Shown here: positions 1 to 10,575 of the stretch, in pieces
Layout: each line of letters opens with the position of its first letter
Position numbering within the stretch: position 1 is the stretch's first letter
Assembly: GCA_011033025.1 (NCBI GenBank)
Contig: WFMF01000410.1
Span: forward strand, 1 to 64,000
Direction of reading: 5' to 3'
Length of the DNA stretch: 64,000 nt
From: Beroe forskalii
Lineage: Eukaryota; Ctenophora; Nuda; Beroida; Beroidae
Translations under genes and position numbers: made by a program
Notes under the pieces: generated by a model
What the model saw: only the letters and a program-made list of their open reading frames with translations
The model's database searches: none
Told to the model about the DNA's origin: nothing

Positions 1-362
1 GGGAAATTTTTTGCGAAATGGAAAGAAATAAAATTGAACTCTCAATGAGACTACTAAGACCATCAGAATTACCGCGGCTGTATTGTTGGGTTGATGGTTG
101 CAAGGAGTTGATAAGTAGCGTTTTTAGGAGACTGCAATCAGAAATTGTCAAGAATTGCTGCTCTTAATTTCCTTCTGTGCATGACTCCGTTTGAAATATA
201 TTGCTTGATAAATCTTATGTTTGTGTTTTGTATGCTGCTACTCAGTCAAAACATTTACTACGATTATCAAGAAATATCTCGAATTTTATTGAGTTGGCGA
301 ATTGCCTTCGAAATTTTGATGTATTTTTCATGGACTTTGCGTGCTAATAAGTGTTTTTTCAG

Positions 363-1869
363 GATTGGAGATAAAAGAACGGACATGGTTGAAAGTAACG
401 ATTCCTGACGCGTTTATCGGACAAGATTTGGTGAAGTGGCTGAAAGAACATACTGTGAGTGCTGAAAACATTTATGTCTTGAATTATCACCTTTTTGATT
501 TTCACGTAGATTTTCAGTATGCTATTTTTGTATTTTGAGGGCAAATTTTGCAACGAACTTAACAGTAGAGGAGCATCATTATTTATGCATTTAGCATTAT
601 GCAATATGCATAAAATATATGCATATTAATCTTATAAAGGCTGGTACTTTACTCAGCTCGAGGGTTTACAATTCTGCTTCATAAAACCTGCTATAAAAGC
701 ATCGTATGTATGTGCTACTTATGCCTTAATGGGTAGTAATATTGAATATAATATTCACTTTTTAGTACGCATAAGTCACAAATTAGAGCATTAGTGATGT
801 TCCATGAACTCCGCCTCATGCGACCAGTCGACCACGAGTTTACTATTTATCAAATTATCGCGAAACCTTCTATTAATTTTTTTGCTCCTTACTATGGAGA
901 CATGATTGACCAGTTTACAGTACTTCTGTGATTTGTTGATAAAAAAAGACTCTCTAACACCAACGATTTATTCTAATTCTTTACATTTCCTCTCCTTTTG
1001 CAGGGTCTCGACCACAAGGATGCTCGACGGTACGCCAACAACATGCTGAAGAACGGGTACATCAACAACACGGTCAACAAGTCCGAGAAGTTCAGTGATC
1101 AGTGTTACTACGTGTGTGGGGATGGGACTAAAGCTAAGGCACCTGGGGGTGGAAGTGCTGATAGGCTTCATAACGACATGCAGGGTGAGTGGAACGTTCA
1201 GAGGACCCTTTGAAGACCCCCAAATTTTTTGAGGACCCTCAAAAATGTCTTTTTACTGGTTTCTACTGCATTACTTATTACTTCATTTATTTAATGAATC
1301 ACCATAAAGAAATAAAATTCGGGACAAATTCTCAATCCTCGCCTCTTCCAGGTCTGTCGATGAACGAAGGCTCCCAAAGGTCGAGCTACAACAGCTGGAA
1401 TGCCGGTGGCAAAGCCACATCAGTGAGGAGCCATGGCTCAGCTGGCACCATGTCGTCTTCCTCCCCAAGGTCAGCCCCACGGGGTCTCATCGCTCCTCCG
1501 CGATCTGGTGGGGTTCCCAGTCTAGGGGGTTCCTCAGGGCACGGTAGTGGGCCCCCTCCGTACAACAGTGGGATAGGACAGCACAACCCTCCTCCCTCCT
1601 ACCACTCCTATATGCCAGGCAGTGCCGGGTCAGGAAGTCAGAGATCAGGACCACCTCCCATGCAGCAACCCCCTCAGCAACAGCCCCCTCAAGGAAAACT
1701 TGCCAGAACGGACAGTGTCAGCTCGTTAGCCAGTGTCTACTCACAGCACTCCATTCTGAGCATGCCAAGCAGGCCTATTGGCAGTCTGCCACCTAGTGTA
1801 GCGGGCAGCCAGGCTAGTTTTAGAATGGCAATGGACAACTCAATGGAGTATTACAGCGATGCCGTGTGA
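363..1869 (+). CDS. DVL: Dishevelled, 3' part (DEP domain and C-terminus)
   Basis: Dishevelled is the cytoplasmic hub of Wnt signalling; it relays Frizzled signals to the beta-catenin and planar-polarity branches. Three exons are visible: 363-454, 1004-1184 and 1352-1869, all with GT-AG borders and matching phases. Exons one and two encode the DEP domain, from a stretch reading [20 protein letters not shown] to a second half containing [16 protein letters not shown]; both match vertebrate DVL closely. The last exon encodes a long Ser/Pro/Gly/Gln-rich tail ending in a conserved segment ([17 protein letters not shown], like SFHMAMGNPSEFFVDVM of DVL2), then a stop at 1867-1869. The N-terminal DIX and PDZ exons lie upstream of the window, so the gene is partial only because of the window edge. 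The DEP and C-terminal signatures make the call very secure. Confidence 0.95.
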
Positions 1870-3072
1870 GGGTTAGACACCGCGGATATCAGTTCTCGTA
1901 CTTCCAGAATGGTGTGAAAAGGACGCGGATCAGAATGTGTAACCTGAGTCAAAATATACATACGCGCCTGGAAATGTTTAGCGTCAAATGTACATCGTCA
2001 GAAAAGAGAATTGAAGAGTCTGCTTGTTTGTGCTCCCCAGTGAAACGTCACAGATTCGTCACAGTTTTATGCGCTCTTCTCTCGGACATTGAATAATGCC
2101 GGAACAGGAAAGCTAAAAGACACTCACTGTGTGCCCTGATGAATGATGTTCAGCCTAAATTAGGATATATTATTAATTTCAGATGAGATCTGCTCTTGAG
2201 AGATCATCGATCCGAAATTCTCGACAGTTACTTCTTTCTGCTCAGAAACTGTTATTAATGAAGCATGGACATTGGATATACCCTCCCATGTGACTCTGTT
2301 ACTTGGACCCTATAATTTCAGATAAGGCTCAGGAATAATCGCGCCCTAAGAAGTCTTCAGTCTGGATGCTTGCTCAATTTATCCGAATTCGTTCAATTTT
2401 GTACATCATATTTAACATCATTTATATCCAAACGTTCAGTGTATGTAATCGTATCTTGTTAAGAATCATGAACAATAGGGATGACTGTAGAGTTTAGAAA
2501 ACAGTTCTCAATCTCGAACTTCCTTTTAAGAGCGAGCAGTCAGCAGTGGATTATGAACTTTCCGGCAATATTTGCGGTTATTCGATCTAAAACCACAATA
2601 CGGATATTGTGTTGCAATGTGGTCATAAATTTCACATTGTTCGTGATTTCTGGTCCGCACGACCTTTCCTTGAATCTTTCTTGCATGTGATATTAATTTC
2701 CGGGTTTAGTGAGATCTTCCATCATAGAGAAACTGTGCTTTTTCTGCTTTGCCTATTCAGAGTCTTTAGTTTTTAAGTGGCTTTGATTTTAGAAAAGAAT
2801 GCATACACAACAGAACTGCATAATATATTATCACACACGGAGTTTCTGAATGCATAAGAAGTAAACAAGAATATAATGAATATTTAATAATAATATGTAT
2901 ATTGCTAAAATAATGGAATGTTTTATTTTTTATGTACAATTTTGAAAACGATGTAAGGTTTTGTGAAAAATGGTCTTTCAATTTTAGATAATAGCGGGTT
3001 AAAAATAGCACTCAAATCATCATAAAATGACGATTTTTCAGTGATTAATTGTTAGGTAAAAATAAATTTTCT
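1870..3072. other. Dishevelled 3' UTR and AT-rich intergenic DNA
   Basis: The first part is presumably the 3' UTR of Dishevelled. I see no convincing polyadenylation signal close to the stop codon and no coding exon. The rest is AT-rich sequence with only short chance reading frames. Confidence 0.5.
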
Positions 3073-3167
3073 GGTCGCGCGCAAAGGATAGGCGATTAAG
3101 AGCAAAAATTTAAATCAGAATCATTAGTCAGTTTCAGACCTTAAATCGCCTATTTTTGCGCGCGACC
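3073..3167. mobile_element. Short foldback (MITE-like) element
   Basis: About 95 bp whose ends are inverted copies: GGTCGCGCGCAAA followed by ATAGGCGATT on the left, and AATCGCCTATTTTTGCGCGCGACC in inverse on the right (key ends given only). It would form a nearly complete hairpin with a short AT-rich loop. Size, absence of coding and GC-rich tips in AT-rich DNA fit a MITE. No clear target-site duplication flanks it. Confidence 0.6.
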
Positions 3168-3668
3168 CTTAATACATTAACGTTCATGAAATTAACTGAT
3201 AATGAATTTAACTTTGCTATAATTATTCAATTTAATCAAGATCAACATCGTCATTGAAGTCAGAAAGTTTAAGTTTTATTCCGAAATGTAAATACCGCAC
3301 AAGCAAGATTTTTAAATTGTAAACATTTTCTCTCAAAAACTTTTTCTCAATTGAGGAGTAATATGTAATAATTTGGGGTAACATTTTTGATACTTATCAT
3401 AGTATAATTAATGATTATTCTTTACTGGTGACCTAGATTTAAAAACTGTGATTTCTCGACCATCACTAAAAGAGTGGAACTGGGATTCATACCGTCGCTA
3501 TGGTGCTAAATTGGGTCTTATTGTAGTAACCAAATTTAAACTTGCTGAAATTTACCTTTTAACCTTTTACTTCTTTCCATCAATGGTTATTTGAAAATTT
3601 CGTAATCCGGTGGGCTTCACGAACTGGTTTTCTTGACAAAACTATTGGAAATTTAACAAAGGTAAAAA

Positions 3669-4567
3669 CGGGGGGGGGGGTTAGCGGTAAGTAGTATGGA
3701 CGGCATCACACTTGAGGGCATGGGGGGTGGGTGGGTACTTCGAACTAGCGACCAGATAGTGGCAGACGGTAAATGGTATAAATTTTAGGGTAAAATGCAG
3801 TAAATCCACTCAATTTGTAACGAAATTTGTGAAAAATTTGTCAAAAATGCCCATTTTCAGATATTTTGGAGATTGAAACTGGATTTCTCGGCTGCTCCTA
3901 GCGCTCTTAAGTAAATTTAATTATGAATCAGGAATCTTAACCTTAAATTGGTGTGACGTCATCATGGACTATTACATGCTACAAAAGATCACGTAACCAG
4001 CTGATTTCTAATATCGATGATATATGCCAATGATTTGGCACAATTGTTTGAAGAATTCACGTGACATAAATGTTACTATAATACTATGGAGATAAGACTT
4101 CAAAGTTTCAAGTTGATTAGTACCTAGTTAATAAAAAAAGTTTTGAGTTCACATCACTAAGTCGGTCAATACCTACCCATTGCACCCAGTGCAGTCTAGA
4201 TAGTTCTAGGTATCTCGATATCTAGGCAGTTGTATGGTAAAATTCTCTTGTGTTTTTAAAATCTGTAGCAATTTTGGGTATTAAATTGATTGTTTCCCTA
4301 GAAAGGAATCACTTCATAAAAGAGTAAGTGACTTTATATATTTGATAAGAGTGAGAAACTAAGATTATATGAAACAAAGGGTTGCTTTTTGCAACCAATT
4401 TGTGGTCCCTGAAACACTTTCTGTAACTTTTAGGGGTGGGTCTAATTTTCAGTTCAGCTTGACCAGTTACAGGCATGCCGCTATCTGGTGGGTGGGTGCC
4501 GGGTGGGTGGTTGGGATTCTCGACCAGATAGGGTGATGCCGTCCTCCCACTTACTGCTGAACCCCCC
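3669..4567. mobile_element. Non-autonomous DNA transposon, hAT-like by target-site length
   Basis: A 0.9-kb element flanked by a perfect 8-bp direct repeat GGTAAAAA (3661-3668 and 4568-4575). Its ends are imperfect inverted repeats of about 45 bp. The left end reads a G-run, then GCGGTAAGTAGTATGGACGGCATCAC; the right end is the inverse (GTGATGCCGTCCTCCCACTTACTGC then a C-run; shown in two parts because only key bases are needed). A second inverted pair, GACCAGATAG near 3750 and CTATCTGGT near 4482, lies inside. It encodes no transposase. An 8-bp duplication is typical of hAT elements, but terminal bases alone do not prove the superfamily. Confidence 0.7.
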
Positions 4568-4836
4568 GGTAAAAAGAAAATTCGGTGTCTTAATTATGAT
4601 TATTGGTAAGCAGAAACCCATATCCAAAAAGCCGCGAACCTGCAAACCTGGTTCGGAGGAAATTTTGAGACGGAGGAAATTTTTGGGGAAAACGGAGGAA
4701 ATTCTCGGCGGAAAGCTAGTACAGAAAATTTTATTTTCTGTGCTCTTTTTTACCCGAATTGCATTCGAATGAATCAATAAATGAAATTTCAAATCATTCC
4801 TGTACTAACTAACAGTTTTCAGTGATAAGAATTAGG

Positions 4837-4944
4837 ATGTATAAACCGTATCAGAAAGATATTCAATATGTGGAATGTGCAAAAACGTGCCTGCGTGCAC
4901 ACAATCTGAATCGGCATTTTCAGAGGCATCATCCCTCCATGTGA
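4837..4944 (+). other. Tiny reading frame resembling a zinc-finger remnant
   Basis: A 35-codon frame from ATG to TGA whose second half reads CAKTCLRAHNLNRHFQRHH, with paired Cys (C-x3-C) and paired His. The spacing resembles a degenerate C2H2 or BED-type finger as found in transposase N-termini and ZBED proteins. It lies just downstream of the hAT-like element, so it may be the scrap of a related autonomous copy. It could also be chance; there is no splice support or paralogue in the window. Confidence 0.25.
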
Positions 4945-4979
4945 GCACCTTCCCAGGGAGAACAAATTAAATTGATTCA

Positions 4980-5540
4980 GATGCGAAAAACCTTGAAAAT
5001 TTTTGCCTTTGACAGGCTATTGTCAGGAATAATTTCAGAAACAGTTTCAGATGAAAGACTTTCAAATTTTTGCCTGTGACGGGATATTGTACTTGTAATC
5101 AATCCAATTATAACTAACATTAAGTTTACCAAACTCATAATTCATATTCAATAAGACTTGAAAATTTTCGCCTGCGGCGGGCTTTCATGATCAAATTATG
5201 CTGCTAGAATGATCCTAGACAGTCTCAGAGGTAAAACAGGTTCCAAATTTTTCGCCTGCGGCGCGCTATTGTGAATTGTGATCAAATTATGGTGCTGAAT
5301 TGATCCTATAAGTCTCAGAGGTAAAACAGGTTCCAAATTTTCGCCTGCGGCGAGCTGTTGTGATCAAATAATGTAACTGAATATTGATCCTAGACAGTCT
5401 CAGAAGTATAAAACCTGGCAAATTTTCGCCTGTGGTGGGCTGTTGTTATCAATTTATGCTATTAAATTGGCCAAAGACACAGTGTTAGTCTTAGACATGT
5501 AAAACTTTCGAAAATTTTGCCTGGACAGTGTCAGTAGGAT
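4980..5540. repeat. Tandem repeat, ~85-bp unit, six to seven degenerate copies
   Basis: Each unit carries a landmark reading AAATTTTCGCCTGCGGCGGGCT or a variant, followed by TGTGATCAAATTATG and, in the better copies, CCTAGACAGTCTCAGAGG. Landmarks occur near 5000, 5070, 5165, 5250, 5340, 5425 and 5515. Middle copies are most alike and outer copies most divergent, as expected for an ageing minisatellite. Non-coding. Confidence 0.75.
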
Positions 5541-5935
5541 TCGAAATCAAAAGTCTACATGGAATTTACTGACTGTTTGTGATATTGCAAGTTTATCAAA
5601 ATAATTATTTTGCTTAATAACAATCATTGAAGAAGCCAATTTTGAGGCACGTTTGCTTCGCTGGCAAAATGGAATCAATTTCAAAAGCAAAGCAAGTAGA
5701 CAGCGAAATAGGCAAAAGTTTTGTGAGTGAAGCGAGTAGGCTGCAAATGGGAGCAGAAAATCAGGAAAATCGCAGTTCCACTGATCAACCGACGTTGTTG
5801 CAGCGTTTAAAATAGCAATATGCTTGTTAGATTTACTTTTCGTAGGTAAATGTTAACATTTTAAACTTATTTATTCCTGAACTCGCTAATTATAGCTACC
5901 TTTCAAACAGTTTGTTTTATGAAGTTTAGTTCCGA

Positions 5936-6083
5936 GGTCGCAAAAAGCTGGCGAAAAGTGGCCAAAATATGGAAAATTCCATAATAATTCAGACACCTAA
6001 TAGTTCTGCAGTTATTTTTGGTGTTATTGTCAATTACTTCAATTCTTAATTTCGCCACTACCCGTTCCTGTATTTTTGCGACC
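5936..6083. mobile_element. Short foldback (MITE-like) element
   Basis: About 148 bp bounded by GGTCGCAAAAA (5936-5946) and its exact inverse TTTTTGCGACC (6073-6083). The similarity continues inwards (GGCGAAAAGTGG against CGCCACTACCC). Non-coding, AT-rich centre. No obvious target duplication. The tips share GGTCGC with the element at 3073, so the two may be related. Confidence 0.5.
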
Positions 6084-9000
6084 TTTCAAAATATGTAAAA
6101 GGACGTTTTGCTGTACATACCATAGTTCATAATATAGATTTCTGCCATGTTTTGACTAGGTATTATTTTCGCTCCGCCGTTTGTATGATCTAGTCCAAAG
6201 AAATGAATATAAGTAAAATATTTCGTGTAACATTATTATAGTGGATATATATCTTGAGTGTGTATGATTTTTTCAAGTTTATTATTAAGGAACGTTTTAA
6301 AGTTTTTAGAACATGTTTGAAAAATAAGAGAGCTATACTATTATTATTATATATTTCTGTAGATTTGATGGCTTTTTGATGTATGTTGATGTCTTATCAT
6401 TTTTATATGGAAACATATCATTATATACTATATAGACCACCAGAGTTGACAAATCACAAAAACACGTTGTTTCACTGCTCCAAAATAATTAATTTGGCAA
6501 TTTATCTCCTCAGGGCTTTCGTAGATACTTCAATCTTTGTAATACAAAATTCTGCAAGTTGTAGTAAAACTTTTGTCTACCATTCTACCATATTATAGTG
6601 TCACCTGAATTTGTAGAAACTGCCCAAGTCGAAAAATAAAGTTTTGGTAGAAACCGATTTAAAATTTCACAGTTTTTTGTGGGGGTAGAAATTATTATGA
6701 GATAAGGACAAAAAATTAAAAAAGTCATTTTTGAGTCAGGCCATTTCTGTATAGTATTTGCTAGAAAAGCTTGTGCGTTTAATTTGTGAATCTACAATAT
6801 ACCCATGAATTATAAACCTACCCAGTCAGTTTAAACCAGTATACCACTGCAGTTAGATTAACTCCAGAGAAATCCAGTTTATTGACAGCTCACACGTAAA
6901 CGTTTATAAATTACACGGATAATTGAATTTGTACGGGTGCACGTTTATTGGTTTAATCCTCTAATTTTAAAAGGCTAATGCAGTGGAGGTCCGTGCTAAA
7001 CACCTAGGAAAACAAGGGAATGGAACTGCAGGGTCCCATACTGTTACAGGCTTTTCTGAACACCTTCTTGTTACAGGCTTTTCTGAGCACCTTCCTGTAT
7101 GATTGATGCAAATTGCAATATACACGCCTTTTGACAATGAAGTATTGTGTCATGAGTATGGAATTAAATGCTGAAGCAAATCTCGTGAGCATCAATCAGA
7201 TCATATTATTCAGATTATAAATAAGTACTATTCGCCGTAAAATATTAATCTAATAATATTGTATTGCTGACTAATCCCCTGTGCATTATCTAAATATTCA
7301 ATATAATATAATAATATTATTTTAGTACCCCAGTATTTCATCCCGTCTAGAGCTCCCGGCGCATGTTCTATCCTGACTCTATTTCTAGGTATGTTCATTT
7401 AGGATGATAGTGTGTATTGTGTAACGTCATTAGCTGAAACAAGGGGTAGAAGTTAAAACGATTCAAGAAATTTCAAAAATCATGTGACTTTGCTACTCCA
7501 GGTAAATAACCTAGTGGCGTCATTATCATGAGACGTGACCTGTTAGATCCGGTCACCAGTCACTTGGAGAGGATGTTGAGAGTCGAAATAATATGTATAT
7601 TTCAAAGTAAAATTATATTTGTGCTTTAGAACAGGAAAATGGTAATTAAGTGAGCAGGAAATTAAGCACACAGATCGCAGAAAATGGTTAATTTGGTGTT
7701 TGAGCAATGAGCACTTGTTACCTTGTATTTTGCCCTCTTACTTTTCGGAGTTCTTCCTGTCGAAAGTTAGAATACAAAAATACAAAACATGATACAAAAT
7801 ATGATGCAGAAATTATGCTATGAAATTCCTGGTTTATTAGTCGCTGCAGGCCAGACTGTATCATTTTAAGAGGAAACCTGAACATGGCGTATGCAAGAAC
7901 GGGTGATAAAAATGAATTTTATACTCTGTACTCTGAATTAACGATCTCTAGACCGTATAAACGATTTATTCGTCTACAGTAATAAGCTAGAATATCTTCT
8001 TCTTCAATATAATATGCTTCATTCTTTTAACTAACTCATAAAATTATTTGAAATGTAAATATTATATATTTCTCCTAGAATGCATAATATATTCTCTCAC
8101 AAATAAGCGACTCTCCACATCATCAATTTACCTTGTTATCTCATGATAATGACGTCAATCTACCCCACATATATTCAATATTTTATTCTTAATTCTAACC
8201 AAATTACAGTCGCCATAGTGGTGCTTTGGTATACATAATCTCAGAGCTTCAAACCCATACGTGTAGTTAATTGGGGGTGCTTTCCTATGTGGTTTGCTGA
8301 TTATTTATACATGGGAATAATGTACTCCAGACAGAACGACGCTTATATATTGAGAATAGTAATTTGCAAATGAATATGTGACGTCATTGTGATGGTTTGT
8401 CGATTGTCAATCAGTGACGTGAAAACCGCTTGTTTTTCTCGCTGTACAAGTTGATAGTGAGCTGTGTATAATTATGCTGTATTTGTTATGGGTTTCGTGG
8501 ATAATATATTCTATTCTTTTAGTCTAGGTATCTGACTATCCGGCAATTCAGATCAATGCTCCAGTGTCGTATTCAACAATTATAATTGGAAAAACGGGGA
8601 AAAGACCAGTTTTTTGTTAAAAATAGCACCGTACCCAACATAGAATAAAATCAAGAAGCGTATAGTACCACTTTACTACTAGCGTCAAGAGCACTGGAAG
8701 AGGACAGGCATATAACAGGGAATTGAGTGACGTCATTGTCAGAGTCAGAAGTTATAATTGATGACGTCATTGTCACATTTTGATGTGGTTCACTGATGAC
8801 GTTGAAGTGCATAAAGTCTTGATTCCTGTCACTAGAGTCCATCGGAGTGTGCAGCACTTTATTGAATTCGGACATTGGACAAGTCACACTAAACCTCGAG
8901 AAATGAATTGTGGAACAGATCCTACGGAAAAATGAACGGCATTTCGTCATAAAATCGCCATTTAAGATCATGATAATGACGTAACTCTCGGTTTATCCTC

Positions 9001-10575
9001 TGCGATTTAAGATGTGTGTTTTGGTCAATGGTCAGGTGTACTGGAACATTGTCCGGAGGGAATTAGATTACATCAACAATTTATTGTACACTGTCTTAGT
9101 GTGTTGCGTGTGTACATAACAATACTAGATGATAAGTATGTATGATTTATTGTGTACTGTGTGTGTACACAATAATGGAGGATCAGTACTAGTAGCCTGG
9201 AGCAATATACAATCACATTCATTGTATTTGATGTGTAGTCGAAATGTAAGTGTATATTTAATATGGAAATTTCAATTGATGAAATATCGGAAAATGAAAG
9301 TTTCACAACATACGGGCTACTCTGAGGTCCTTTTGTCCGTTGTACCGTTGTACGTAGGTATTGCATGAATTGTATTAATTGATGCAGTGATTCCACCAGT
9401 GGCTTACACTTTTACAGGCACAGTTTTCAAAGAAATTGCAATACCTTCTACCACTTCCATGCATATAAACATATAACTCTTAGTTTTTATAGGCATGTTC
9501 ATTGTTAATATGTGTTATGGATCCTATTGATTGCTGCATTTGCTGTTAAAATGAATCAACTAACTATTATTTTATAGTTCACTAATGAATGAAAGGAATC
9601 GAAACTTTAATCAGCACAGTGGGTTAAACTTAAGGGATTGTGTTACATCAAATGATATTACGAATTAAATGGTTGGAGCTCTTGGTTAAGGTTTCGATGA
9701 TTTAGATGTTCAGACATAGTAGATTTTATGGTTTATTTCGCAATCTAGTTGACAGTTTAGTGTTGACGACTCGCTTGACAAATTGGTGATTTGGTGGTTT
9801 GGTGGTTTAATCATTACATAATATGCTACGACAATACGACACATGTCTCATATTGCATATTATGCAGGCCTTCATTTCTAGACTTGTCATATAATGCTCA
9901 CTTAGTACTTACACTGTGTCAGCATATAATGTGACATTATGTCGAAGCACCTCTGGAGACTAAATTGGCAATATATAGTCTGGGGTTGTGTTGAGAAACA
10001 CACTTTGTATATACCAACAATTGACACAATAGCTGCTCGGATTATAGGCACAGTTTTTCTGATGAATACGTCTCTGTTGACACTTGTTGTCATGCTCACT
10101 AGAGGATAATACACTGATGACAGCTTTATTGTTTGAAACAGTAAGTTTTGTGAAGGGGTTCCGTACAGTCCCAACTATTGCGACATAATATGTGAAATTA
10201 GCCATGATACTTAGATTCAATTTACGTCTCTCAGACTCCCAAATTGCGATTTCTATTTTGTATTGTAAGTATTGTACCATCAATCAAATTGAGTTTTTAA
10301 TAGTTCTTTGCCCAGGTGCATGCTATTTATTCAGGCTGACTTCAGAATTTAAAAGTGCAGCTGATTGAATCTACACCTACTCTAGCGTTCCAGTATCTCC
10401 AAAATCTCTCTTTTTTCAACTATAATTAATCGTTTCTAGAGTTGCGTGGCAATACGATGAAATGAACTGATTGTGACGTTGTGATATCATGATAGACTGA
10501 TAGAGCTTGTAGTTCATTTTTGTGACCCTATCAATTCAATCAAGTCCCCCCTTCACTGAATAAGATCCCCTCAAA
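6084..10575. other. Gene-poor AT-rich DNA upstream of the MOV10L1-like gene
   Basis: No conserved coding exon is visible on either strand; the open frames here are short and low-complexity. The stretch contains the CRE-like cluster listed separately. It presumably holds the promoter and 5' UTR of the helicase gene in its last few hundred bases. Confidence 0.5.
8140..8990. promoter_or_regulatory. Cluster of CRE/ATF-like sites (TGACGTCA)
   Basis: Four perfect TGACGTCA palindromes lie near 8149, 8379, 8728 and 8762, with half-sites or near-matches (TGACGTGA near 8413, TGACGTTG near 8797, TGACGTAA near 8976). CREB/ATF/bZIP factors bind this octamer in animals. The cluster is 1.6-2.4 kb upstream of the intronless helicase, so an enhancer role is possible but only inferred. 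A further perfect site (14008-14015) overlaps the PTIP start region. Confidence 0.3.

Noticed and set aside
4481-4792. Overlapping open frames on both strands near 4.5-4.8 kb
   Set aside because: They straddle the right end of the 0.9-kb transposon and show no conserved protein.
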